Of a stretch of 20,888 bases of DNA, positions 14,677 to 20,888 are shown piece by piece. This stretch comes from Methanobacterium sp. Its GTDB lineage: Archaea; Methanobacteriota; Methanobacteria; Methanobacteriales; Methanobacteriaceae. Each line of letters opens with the position of its first letter. Position 1 is the first letter of the stretch. The notes beneath the pieces are model-generated. The model made no database searches, was not told where the DNA came from, and saw only the letters and a list, made by a program, of their open reading frames with translations. Both the position numbers and the translations under genes were made by a program. The stretch covers positions 37,713-58,600 of the forward strand of contig PMGM01000027.1 in assembly GCA_003158115.1 (NCBI GenBank), written 5' to 3'.

Positions 14677-15333
14677 TTAAAATCTTTTTCTTCCAATTTT
14701 TTTTATATCGAATGTCGCAGTATCTGCAACAGCCATAACTGCCATAACACCCGCTTGGACCGGATCTGTAATTACAAGATCTGCTTTATCAGTCACACTT
14801 CCAAGCATGTTTAAACTTATAACAATTACATCGTGTTCTTTTTGAATTTCCTCGATTGAATCTGTGATTATACCACCCATCAATGATCCTGCAAGTACAA
14901 GAGCACCAATTCTTGGAAGTCTTCCTACACCAGAAACTGCTTCAGCAAGTTCTTTTTCCCCTACTAAAGGGATTGTATCGACACTTATCCGTTCTCCCCT
15001 GATATTATGACGATCAGCTTCAGTTATAGCTCCTTGTGCAACTTGTGCAACTTGTGCTCCTCCACCTATAATTATTATTCTTTTTCCATAAATTTCCCCT
15101 AGGGAACGGTGGGTTATAACATCGTCTACATTTACATGAGATCTAATATCCCTTAAAAGACTATCTAGATCTTTAACATCTTCCAATTCCATATAAATAG
15201 ATGCTGAGTCACCTTTTTCTATGAATAAATGAGTATAAGATATATTTATCCCACATGAGGCCATCATATCGGTTATATCCCTAAGCACTCCAGGTTTATC
15301 GTGGGCTTTGATGGTTATTGCAACTTCTTTCAT
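14677..15333 (-). CDS. ACT domain-DUF5612 protein
   Basis: 218 aa. Residues ~3-75 are an ACT domain ([21 protein letters not shown]), an amino-acid-binding regulatory fold. The rest ([70 protein letters not shown]) matches the archaeal DUF5612 domain, with a glycine-rich nucleotide-binding-like loop. No catalytic function is known to me. A 9-bp tandem repeat (15045-15065) encodes the QVAQVAQ stretch. The start is ATG 15333, preceded by GGAG at six bases; the frame is open to 15378, but that stretch lacks ACT homology. It converges on paralogue B with seven bases between stops. Confidence 0.85.
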   Translation of the reverse strand: MKEVAITIKAHDKPGVLRDITDMMASCGINISYTHLFIEKGDSASIYMELEDVKDLDSLLRDIRSHVNVDDVITHRSLGEIYGKRIIIIGGGAQVAQVAQGAITEADRHNIRGERISVDTIPLVGEKELAEAVSGVGRLPRIGALVLAGSLMGGIITDSIEEIQKEHDVIVISLNMLGSVTDKADLVITDPVQAGVMAVMAVADTATFDIKKIGRKRF

Positions 15334-15411
15334 TAGTATCTCCAACTGAAAATTAATTCTTAAATAAATATTATGCATAATACTAAATAAATTATCCCAT
15401 TTCTTATAAAT

Positions 15412-15882
15412 TCATTTATATCCCGATATTTTACCCTTTAACTCTTCAACTTCAACTTTTATTAAAGATACATTGTTTAGAGCAGTTTCTGAATAATCAA
15501 ATGTATTACTCTCATTATCAGAATATTTGGACATTATGATATTTAGAGCTTCAACTTTCTTATCGTTATTTTCAATGAAATATGCATATCCCTCACCTAT
15601 TACACTCATATATTTCATACCCCAGTTGCAAGCTTTTTCATTTTTTACGAGTCCAGTTTTAATTTGAACCCCAAATGAAACTTTATTGTTGACTTTTAAG
15701 ATTTCTATTTTCCTTCCTTCTGGAGATGAATGGATGTACAAATTGTTATCCTTAAACCCAAAGTTCATAGGTACCATATAAGGACTGTTTTTATAAGAAA
15801 GAGCAATCACACAGTGATCTGCTTCTTGCAAAATTGATTCTATAGACTGTATATCATTTATCTCTTTATCGATTCTTCTCAT
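15412..15882 (-). CDS. Pyridoxamine 5'-phosphate oxidase-like FMN-binding protein
   Basis: 156 aa with the split-barrel flavin fold of the PNPOx-like/NimA family: MRRIDKEI at the N terminus, CVIALSYKNSPYMVPMNFGF, LYIHSSPEGRKIEILK and a second-half NWGMKYMSVIGEGYAYFIE. The HSSPEGRK stretch is the usual FMN-phosphate-contact region. Members reduce or sequester flavin-linked substrates, and some act on 5-nitroimidazoles; the real substrate here is unknown. ATG 15882 fits the family N terminus (MRRIDKEI); the frame also allows TTG 15897. A GGGGAATGGGA stretch provides the ribosome site. It stands alone, ~79 bases upstream of ACT-DUF5612 on the same strand. Confidence 0.82.
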   Translation of the reverse strand: MRRIDKEINDIQSIESILQEADHCVIALSYKNSPYMVPMNFGFKDNNLYIHSSPEGRKIEILKVNNKVSFGVQIKTGLVKNEKACNWGMKYMSVIGEGYAYFIENNDKKVEALNIIMSKYSDNESNTFDYSETALNNVSLIKVEVEELKGKISGYK

Positions 15883-16234
15883 CTTCCCATTCCCCAATAT
15901 TTATGTTCTAATCTTCTTTTTTAAAGATATCGAGGTTAATATATCTTTTTAAATCAAATCTAAAAAAATTGGTGATTTAATACAATATAATTAAATATTC
16001 AATATTAAGATGTATTAAGTTGAATTAGTAATATATTAAATAAAAAGTATCATTATTTTCTAAAATCTAAATTCCAATTAATAGAAATCATGATGTTCAG
16101 TAGCTTGAATGAAACACTGCAAACAAGATTTAAATACATTTAATTAGACTATATCTCAAAATATCAGCTTTAGGAGGTAATTTTTCTTAGATAACAAAAT
16201 TTCCTTAAGTTGAATAAAAAACAATGGAGAGTTA
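15883..16234. other. AT-rich intergenic region with an orphan Shine-Dalgarno
   Basis: About 350 bases between divergent genes, very AT-rich, with no ORF of note. It must hold both promoters. An AGGAGGT at 16172-16178 on the plus strand has no ATG, GTG or TTG at a usable distance; a TTA at 16187-16189 would open eight codons ending at a TGA 22 bases before the VOC gene. This may be a lost start or a chance match. Confidence 0.35.
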
Positions 16235-16618
16235 ATGAATGATAAGAAGAATAGTGCTTGCGGGATTTGGGTAAATGACCAAGATGCTGCCCGTAAATTT
16301 TATGTAGAAACGCTTGGATTTAAGTTACAGACAGATATTATTATGGAAACTGGTTACAGATGGATTGAAGTTGTTCCTCTAGGCGGAGATACAGCATTAA
16401 CATTAGCCAAACCATATTTGGGTCAAAACGATGTATCAATAGGTGGTTTTTCAAATGTTGTTCTAAGCTGTGATAATATAATAAAAACTTGCGAAGAATT
16501 GGAATCACGTGGAGTAAAATTTATTGAAAAACCAAATATGCAAGATTGGGGAATGATGCAAGCACTTTTTGAAGATTTGGATGGTAATGTTTTTGTACTG
16601 GTTGAAAGGGAAAATTAA
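16235..16618 (+). CDS. VOC-fold (glyoxalase/bleomycin-resistance family) protein
   Basis: 127 aa. Two beta-alpha-beta-beta-beta modules: CGIWVNDQDAARKFYVETLGF in the first and VVLSCDNIIKTCEELESRGVKF with ALFEDLDGNVFVLVE in the second; DxDGNxFxLVE is the usual closing motif with a metal-ligand Glu. The first module lacks an obvious His ligand. Members range from isomerases and dioxygenases to drug-binding proteins; the substrate cannot be told here. ATG 16235 has GGAG five bases upstream. It is followed by T runs (16621-16637) and then by a decayed SRPBCC gene. Confidence 0.88.
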   Translation: MNDKKNSACGIWVNDQDAARKFYVETLGFKLQTDIIMETGYRWIEVVPLGGDTALTLAKPYLGQNDVSIGGFSNVVLSCDNIIKTCEELESRGVKFIEKPNMQDWGMMQALFEDLDGNVFVLVEREN

Positions 16619-16620
16619 AG

Positions 16621-16637
16621 TTTATTATTTTTTATTT
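16621..16637 (+). terminator. T-rich terminator after the VOC gene
   Basis: TTTATTATTTTTTATTT begins two bases after the stop codon, with no hairpin. Confidence 0.45.
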
Positions 16638-16752
16638 GATGGGAGATGATACTATAAACCATTTGAATATGGTTTTGAAGTCTGAATTAATAATTACTCC
16701 TTTTAATTTGATAATAAATTGAAAAGATTTTTTGTAAATGTAATACAAAATT

Positions 16753-17125
16753 GTTAACATAAAAGAAATCTATACAAAAATTCTGATAAATGCTACTCCA
16801 ACCATTGTATGGGATGTTATTATAGACTTTTTCATGTGTATAAAACCACCAAATTCCAATGGAATGAAATTTAAACCAAAAATACTAAAATATGAACCCG
16901 AAAAAGAGATTAGATGGCTTGGAAAGTTATGGATACCAAAAATATTCGACGGAGAACATAGTTTAAAATTAAAAGACTAGAGGAAAATAAGGTTTTGTTC
17001 ATTCAGAAGGAAGAGTTTAATGGTTTACTGGTCCCATTATTTACAATATGTTAAAAGATACTAAATTAGGGTTCCAAATGATGAATCAAAAATTAAAACA
17101 AAAAGCTGAGAAAAAGAAGGAATAG
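16753..17125 (+). pseudogene. Decayed SRPBCC (START/polyketide-cyclase-like) gene
   Basis: Three frames must be joined to read one SRPBCC-type protein. Frame one, from ~16753, gives IKEIYTKILINATPTIVWDV, then FKPKILKYEPEKEIRWLG and WIPKIFDGEHS up to a TAG at 16978-16980. Frame two gives LEENKVLFIQKEEFNGLLVP and stops in a TAA. Frame three gives NMLKDTKLGFQMMNQKLKQK and ends at 17125. The family normally has ~20-25 more residues between DVIIDF and the PNSNGM stretch (the S-x-Y-P-x-W-N-P-F region), so an internal deletion is also likely. There is no ATG at the expected start. Such proteins bind hydrophobic ligands. The combination of two frameshifts and a deletion points to decay rather than base-calling error. 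Confidence 0.8.
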
Positions 17126-17373
17126 ATATGAATAAGTTTATGAGGAGTTCAAATTTTAAGTAAAATTTTTACCTTTAGACTAATAATTTGGAATATATAT
17201 TTATAAAAGTTTTAATCTCGTTAAATTACACACATACTATCAATGCATATAACCAAAAATTTTTGCTTTACATCAGAGAAAGATCTAATAAAAAAAAATA
17301 GAAAATTTTATTGACTTCTATTCTTTAGGATTAAATAATACTTCTTTATATTCATAAAACTAAATTTGTAATG

Positions 17374-17392
17374 ACAGTAGTCCTATTACTGT
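17374..17392. promoter_or_regulatory. Inverted repeat, possible operator of the PAS gene
   Basis: Perfect 6-bp arms ACAGTA and TACTGT separated by seven bases, ending 37 bases before the TTG start. The centre-to-centre distance of the arms is about 13 bases, in the range for a dimeric regulator. No known regulator assigned. Confidence 0.3.
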
Positions 17393-17402
17393 ATAGAATT
17401 CA

Positions 17403-17417
17403 AATAACAAAGTTATT
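17403..17417 (+). promoter_or_regulatory. Short stem-loop directly before the PAS Shine-Dalgarno
   Basis: AATAAC-AAA-GTTATT can pair with a three-base loop and ends where the GGGAG ribosome site begins. In RNA it could modulate access to that site; being AT-rich and short it is weak and may be chance. Confidence 0.25.
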
Positions 17418-17429
17418 GGGAGTTTTATA

Positions 17430-18875
17430 TTGAAACTTGAAGAAAAATTTAGAGGAATATATCAACAATCCTTTATTGGGATCATTATTTGTAATAAAAT
17501 GGGTAAAATACTCTATCTTAATCAATCAGCCCTAAAAATCCTTCAGATTTCTAAATTAGAAGATATTCCAAATCATAATATATTTGTTTCCCCAGATATA
17601 GCTGCAAAAAAAGAACTATTAATTAAAGAAGGAATAATTGAGTTTCAAGCACCATATAATATTTTAAAGGATATTAAAGAACGTTCTAACAATTCTGAAG
17701 CTTTGATAAATTGGAATGTTTCTGTTACAGATTCTGGATTTTTAGTACAGATTCAAAATATAACAAAATGGCAGAAGACAGAAAAAATTATTCAAAGGAG
17801 TGAAGAGAAATTTCAAAAGTTCTTTGAAGATGATTTAACTGGTGACTTTATTGCTTCACCAGATGGTAAGTTAATAATGTGTAATCCCTCATTCGTTGAG
17901 ATCTACGGATTTAAAGATCATGATCAAGCAATGAAAACTCAAATTTCAGATTTCAACCAGGATGACTGGATAAACCTAATTAACATGTTAAGAACTGAAT
18001 GTAAAATTAAAGGCCATCAAAGTTGGCATAGAAGATCTGATGGTAAGTTAATCCATGTTGTGGCTAATTTAGTTGGTATTTTCAATAGCTCGGGACGTCT
18101 TACCCAAATTAAAGGTTACATATTCGATGATACAGATCGGAAGAAAGCAGAAGAATTTCTACAAGCTAGTGAAGAGAAGTATCATCGTCTTTTTGATGAA
18201 GATCTAACTGGGGATTTTATTGCTACAGTTGACGGTGAAATTCTCGAATGCAACCCTGCATTTGCAGAGATATATGGATTTACAAATCGTGACTTAGCAT
18301 CTAAGTGTAATATATCAAAATTTAACTCATTTGATTGGCCTTATATGATAACTCGTTTGAAGAAGGAACATAGACTTCAAGGATTCCAAAGTTGGCAAAG
18401 AAGATCAGATGGTATGAGAATTCATATTGTTGCTAATCTTGTTGGGATTTTTAATGAGCCAAATGAGCTTATTCAAGTTAAGGGATATGTCTTCGATGAT
18501 ACAGATCGAAAACAAGCGGAAGAGGAGCTTACACGTAGTAAGCACCAAATGACAGAAATATTAGACAGTATTCAAGACGGATTCATTGCTTTGAGCCATT
18601 ATTGGCATTTTATCTATTCTAATAGATGTGCTTCAGAATACTTCAAAGTTGAATATGAAGACTTGATAGGGCAAAACTTATGGGAAACTTTTCCAGAACT
18701 AAAGGGAACGATTTACGAAGCATCTTTTAGAAAAGCCATGGAAACTCAAGAGATCCAACACTTTGAAGTTAATGGTCTCCACTACAAGGATCATTGTTTT
18801 GAGTTCACTGTTTATCCATCTGCTGATGGAATCTCAGTGTATTGGAGAAATATTAGTGCAAGGAAAAAATTATAA
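17430..18875 (+). CDS. Four-PAS-domain protein without output domain
   Basis: 481 aa, no membrane segment. PAS 1 ~5-118; PAS 2 ~123-243; PAS 3 ~247-367; PAS 4 ~370-480. PAS 2 and 3 are close copies: both share DLTGDFIA, CNPxFxEIYGF, QSW-x-RRSDG, IHxVANLVGIFN and KGYxFDDTDRK-x-AEE. PAC endings lead into short coiled linkers. In methanogens such arrays usually end in a HisKA_2/HATPase kinase; here the frame ends directly after the PAC of PAS 4 (ISARKKL) with no kinase remnant in the following ~130 bases. It may be a soluble sensor or adaptor, or a kinase that lost its output half. TTG 17430 is seven bases after GGGAG. Ligand or cofactor is unknown; no haem-type His is obvious. Confidence 0.88.
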   Translation: MKLEEKFRGIYQQSFIGIIICNKMGKILYLNQSALKILQISKLEDIPNHNIFVSPDIAAKKELLIKEGIIEFQAPYNILKDIKERSNNSEALINWNVSVTDSGFLVQIQNITKWQKTEKIIQRSEEKFQKFFEDDLTGDFIASPDGKLIMCNPSFVEIYGFKDHDQAMKTQISDFNQDDWINLINMLRTECKIKGHQSWHRRSDGKLIHVVANLVGIFNSSGRLTQIKGYIFDDTDRKKAEEFLQASEEKYHRLFDEDLTGDFIATVDGEILECNPAFAEIYGFTNRDLASKCNISKFNSFDWPYMITRLKKEHRLQGFQSWQRRSDGMRIHIVANLVGIFNEPNELIQVKGYVFDDTDRKQAEEELTRSKHQMTEILDSIQDGFIALSHYWHFIYSNRCASEYFKVEYEDLIGQNLWETFPELKGTIYEASFRKAMETQEIQHFEVNGLHYKDHCFEFTVYPSADGISVYWRNISARKKL

Positions 18876-19011
18876 TTTCTATCTAGGTCTTATAAAATCC
18901 TTAAGAAATTATTCTATTTTTATGATAAAAAAAATATAATTTAGTCAAAATTGTAAAAAAAATATTCCATTTTCATTACTGCTATATTACCTTAGTTGCT
19001 TTGGGATGTAG

Positions 19012-19665
19012 TTAGGTAGTGGTAAACATTTTTACAACTTTTTGAGCATACTTAGTTTTAACCAATATAGAGATTTTCATTCCCTTTTTTAATATTATTT
19101 CAGGTTTTGGAATCAATAAATTGTCATTTTCGTATACTGCAACTATTAAAAAATTATCGTCTGGACTTACATCTCCGATTTTTTTTCCAACATATTTATC
19201 GTTTTCCAACTTTATATCCAACAGTTCAGCATCACCTTTACCCATCACAACTAAATCCGCTATTTTAGGTCTTATTATCAACTTTTCAACATAACTAGCT
19301 GTAGTTAGTTCAGGACTTACTACTGAATCAATACCAACTTCTTTAAATGCATGGGAATGGGTGATATCACTAACTCTGGCAATTATTTTAGGGATATTAT
19401 ATTCATTTACTAGGATACATGACAATAAATTAACCTCATCATTTCCAGTAGCTGCTACAAATACATCTGCATCTTCTATATTTGCCTCTTCTAAAACCTT
19501 ACCATTTGTACCACTTCCACAGATAATCATGGCATCTAATTCTGAGGAGGCAATATTACATAATCCTTGGTCATTTTCTATAAGTGTAACATCAAGACCA
19601 TCAGAAACTAATAAAGAGGCTAAATTCCGCCCCATTCTACCTCCACCCATTATCACGATATACAT
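19012..19665 (-). CDS. TrkA-type potassium transport regulator (RCK domain)
   Basis: 217 aa. N-terminal TrkA_N Rossmann domain with GGGRMG at 7-12 and an acidic residue at the end of strand 2 (Glu30, LIEND), favouring NAD(H); further family motifs are [29 protein letters not shown] and [17 protein letters not shown]. The C-terminal ~75 residues are a TrkA_C domain ([18 protein letters not shown]). It would gate a separate K+ channel or TrkH-type transporter, which is not in the window. ATG 19665 has GGGGG four bases upstream. The upstream universal stress gene is on the same strand 65 bases away, with a TATA-like AATATAATAA between them. Confidence 0.92.
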   Translation of the reverse strand: MYIVIMGGGRMGRNLASLLVSDGLDVTLIENDQGLCNIASSELDAMIICGSGTNGKVLEEANIEDADVFVAATGNDEVNLLSCILVNEYNIPKIIARVSDITHSHAFKEVGIDSVVSPELTTASYVEKLIIRPKIADLVVMGKGDAELLDIKLENDKYVGKKIGDVSPDDNFLIVAVYENDNLLIPKPEIILKKGMKISILVKTKYAQKVVKMFTTT

Positions 19666-19730
19666 TTTACCCCCAATATTAATTACATTGCTTGTTATAT
19701 TCTGTAATTTATTATATTTTGATATTAAAG

Positions 19731-20177
19731 TTAAGATATTACGTTAACAGGTACTTTAGCTTCTTTTACGACTTGATCTGTTGTTCTTCCAAGTAAAAAT
19801 CTTTCTAAACCTTGTTTACCGGATTTTCCCATTACAACTTGGTCGACTCCTTCTTCATCAATGGTTTTAAGGATGGTGTCGGCTGGTTTTCCTTCTTTAA
19901 CTAACACTTCGAATTCTATATTTTGACATTTATCATTGCATTGACTTTCTTCGAGCTGTTTTTTAAAAGTTTCAACTGCTCTTTTTCCATCAGCCCTTAA
20001 CTCTTTATCTAAATCATTCCGGACATCGGGCTGGATTACTGCATTCAAGTATTCGGTATCGATTACATATAATACAATTATATCACTGCCTGTTAGATCT
20101 GCATGAGATATGGCGTATTCACCTGCTCTTTCTGCATTTTTTGAACCGTCTATTGGTAATAATATTTTTTTATTCAT
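19731..20177 (-). CDS. Universal stress protein, ATP-binding type
   Basis: 148 aa single Usp domain. N terminus [21 protein letters not shown]-terminal ATP loop [24 protein letters not shown] fits G-x2-G-x9-G-(S/T)-type spacing, followed by KVPVNVI. So this is an ATP-binding MJ0577-like member rather than a non-binding one. A Cys pair in the middle ([10 protein letters not shown]) is unusual and might be redox sensitive. ATG 20177 follows GGAGAGGT by six bases. It sits between an SLC13-type transporter and a TrkA regulator on the same strand, a common setting for Usp proteins that modulate transport, although co-transcription is not shown. Confidence 0.92.
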   Translation of the reverse strand: MNKKILLPIDGSKNAERAGEYAISHADLTGSDIIVLYVIDTEYLNAVIQPDVRNDLDKELRADGKRAVETFKKQLEESQCNDKCQNIEFEVLVKEGKPADTILKTIDEEGVDQVVMGKSGKQGLERFLLGRTTDQVVKEAKVPVNVIS

Positions 20178-20220
20178 CTTGATACCTCTCCAAAATTTTT
20201 GTTCTAGTTCAATACTTATT

Positions 20221-20246
20221 TTAAAAAATATTTAAAAAAATAAAAT
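20221..20246 (-). terminator. T-rich candidate terminator after the SLC13 gene
   Basis: On the minus strand this stretch reads as two T runs interrupted by A, about 55-80 bases beyond the transporter stop and upstream of the universal stress gene. Confidence 0.3.
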
Positions 20247-20302
20247 TATTAATTTGAAGGAATACATTTCATTTCTACAAATTAATTTCAACTATTTTGT
20301 TT

Positions 20303-20888
20303 TTATCCTAGGAATGGTTTAGCTATTGTTAGCATGATTACTATGGTTATTATAATTCCAATTACAACCATTGGTATTCCTGCTTTTAATATCTCTTTTA
20401 TATTTACATAACCAGTTCCATATGCCATTGCAACTGTTGGATCTGCCATTGGGAACATGAACGAAAGCGAACATGAAATAGCAACAGGCACAGCATAAAT
20501 TCCTATAGGCTGCCCCTGAGCAGCAGCTAAAGTCACAGCAAGAGGCACCAAAATTGCTGCAAGAGCAATGTTAGACATAACCTGAGTGAAAATCACCGCA
20601 ATAACCATCAACAAGAGCATTATGGTAACTGTTGATACATTAGCTCCTAGACCACCAATCAGATGAGTTATAATATACGATGCAGCACCTGTATTTAAAA
20701 GTGCAGCTCCAAGGGATAATGCTCCTCCAAAGAAGATAATTAATCCCCAATCCACCCCTTCCTGGGCATCCTTCCAATCTATAACACCAGAAACAAAATA
20801 CAATGAAGCACCAATCAAAGCAACAGAATAACTGTCAAGACCAGTAATACCAGTGGTAACCCATAATCCTATAGTAAAGAACAAAATA
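20303..20888 (-). CDS. SLC13/DASS family anion symporter (C-terminal part)
   Basis: The last ~195 residues of a polytopic membrane protein whose N-terminal half lies outside the window. At least five hydrophobic segments are visible. The family signatures are the second SNT-like motif [16 protein letters not shown] and [19 protein letters not shown] near the C terminus, with [10 protein letters not shown] as the last helix. In typical members the motif is S-N-T and the loop reads P-x-A-T-P-x-N-A; here SNI and ADPTVA differ slightly, so the ion or substrate may also differ. Members co-transport dicarboxylates, sulfate or related anions with Na+; the substrate cannot be assigned. There is no evidence for a frameshift. 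Confidence 0.85.
   Translation of the reverse strand, partial: ILFFTIGLWVTTGITGLDSYSVALIGASLYFVSGVIDWKDAQEGVDWGLIIFFGGALSLGAALLNTGAASYIITHLIGGLGANVSTVTIMLLLMVIAVIFTQVMSNIALAAILVPLAVTLAAAQGQPIGIYAVPVAISCSLSFMFPMADPTVAMAYGTGYVNIKEILKAGIPMVVIGIIITIVIMLTIAKPFLG

Larger units (their letters stand above)
17126..17429. other. Intergenic region upstream of the PAS gene
   Basis: About 300 AT-rich bases with no ORF of note. It holds two inverted repeats close to the PAS start: ACAGTA-N7-TACTGT (17374-17392) and AATAAC-AAA-GTTATT (17403-17417). Nothing else is recognisable. Confidence 0.4.

Noticed and set aside
15045..15066. 9-bp tandem repeat in ACT-DUF5612 as a sign of slippage mutation
   Set aside because: It keeps the frame and encodes QVAQVAQ, which fits the family's usual sequence after the Gly-rich loop.

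Overview
The window looks like chromosomal DNA of an AT-rich, mesophilic-type methanogen of the Methanobacteriales, most likely Methanobacterium or a close relative. The reasons are the archaeal gene set (archaeosine-type QueD/QueE, DUF366, COG2413-type nucleotidyltransferase, ACT-DUF5612, a Pab1020-type RNA ligase relic, runs of small CBS-domain proteins), archaeal TATA-like promoter elements, several apparently leaderless genes, frequent TTG starts, and T-rich terminators. The genus is inferred from gene content and remembered gene order, not from a search. No rRNA, tRNA, CRISPR array, insertion sequence or prophage is visible.

Bases 1-9366 are read entirely from the minus strand. In transcription order they hold a PPC/DUF296 protein, a DUF366 protein, then a tight operon-like series: queD, queE, a CBS2-zinc-ribbon protein, a four-CBS protein, a small coupled ORF, three more four-CBS proteins, a frameshifted zinc-ribbon gene, a decayed RNA ligase, prephenate dehydratase (pheA), and a SHOCT-like single-pass membrane protein with a Thr-rich, sequon-rich tail that runs off the edge. 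The five CBS genes carry about 18 CBS motifs in 4.3 kb. The part from the zinc ribbon onward is damaged or uses non-standard starts: frameshifts, a stop and an internal deletion in the ligase, no ATG/GTG/TTG start for full-length pheA, and an ATA where the SHOCT gene should start.

Bases 9401-12687 (plus) hold a COG2413-type nucleotidyltransferase, homoserine dehydrogenase with an ACT domain, and a solitary Cas4-like nuclease fold in which the usual E-x-K Glu is Lys. A 34-bp gap separates the PPC and nucleotidyltransferase genes and appears to hold two interlocked promoters. Bases 12727-13628 (minus) hold a cupin and a DUF6448 protein. Bases 13927-14669 (plus) hold two tandem paralogues of an unrecognised ~95-residue two-cysteine protein. 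Bases 14677-15882 (minus) hold ACT-DUF5612 and an FMN-binding-fold protein.

Bases 16235-18875 (plus) hold a VOC-fold protein, a decayed SRPBCC gene and a four-PAS protein with no output domain. The right end (minus) holds an SLC13-type anion transporter (cut by the window), a universal stress protein and a TrkA-type K+ channel regulator, consistent with ion transport and stress control.

Metabolically the window combines tRNA deazapurine synthesis (QueD, QueE), aromatic and aspartate-family amino acid synthesis (PheA, Hom), nucleotide- or SAM-sensing CBS proteins, and regulatory ACT, PAS and TrkA modules. The strongest points for a second look are the RNA-ligase relic inside an otherwise intact neighbourhood, the CBS array, the tandem small-protein pair, the Glu-less Cas4-like protein, and the interlocked divergent promoter.
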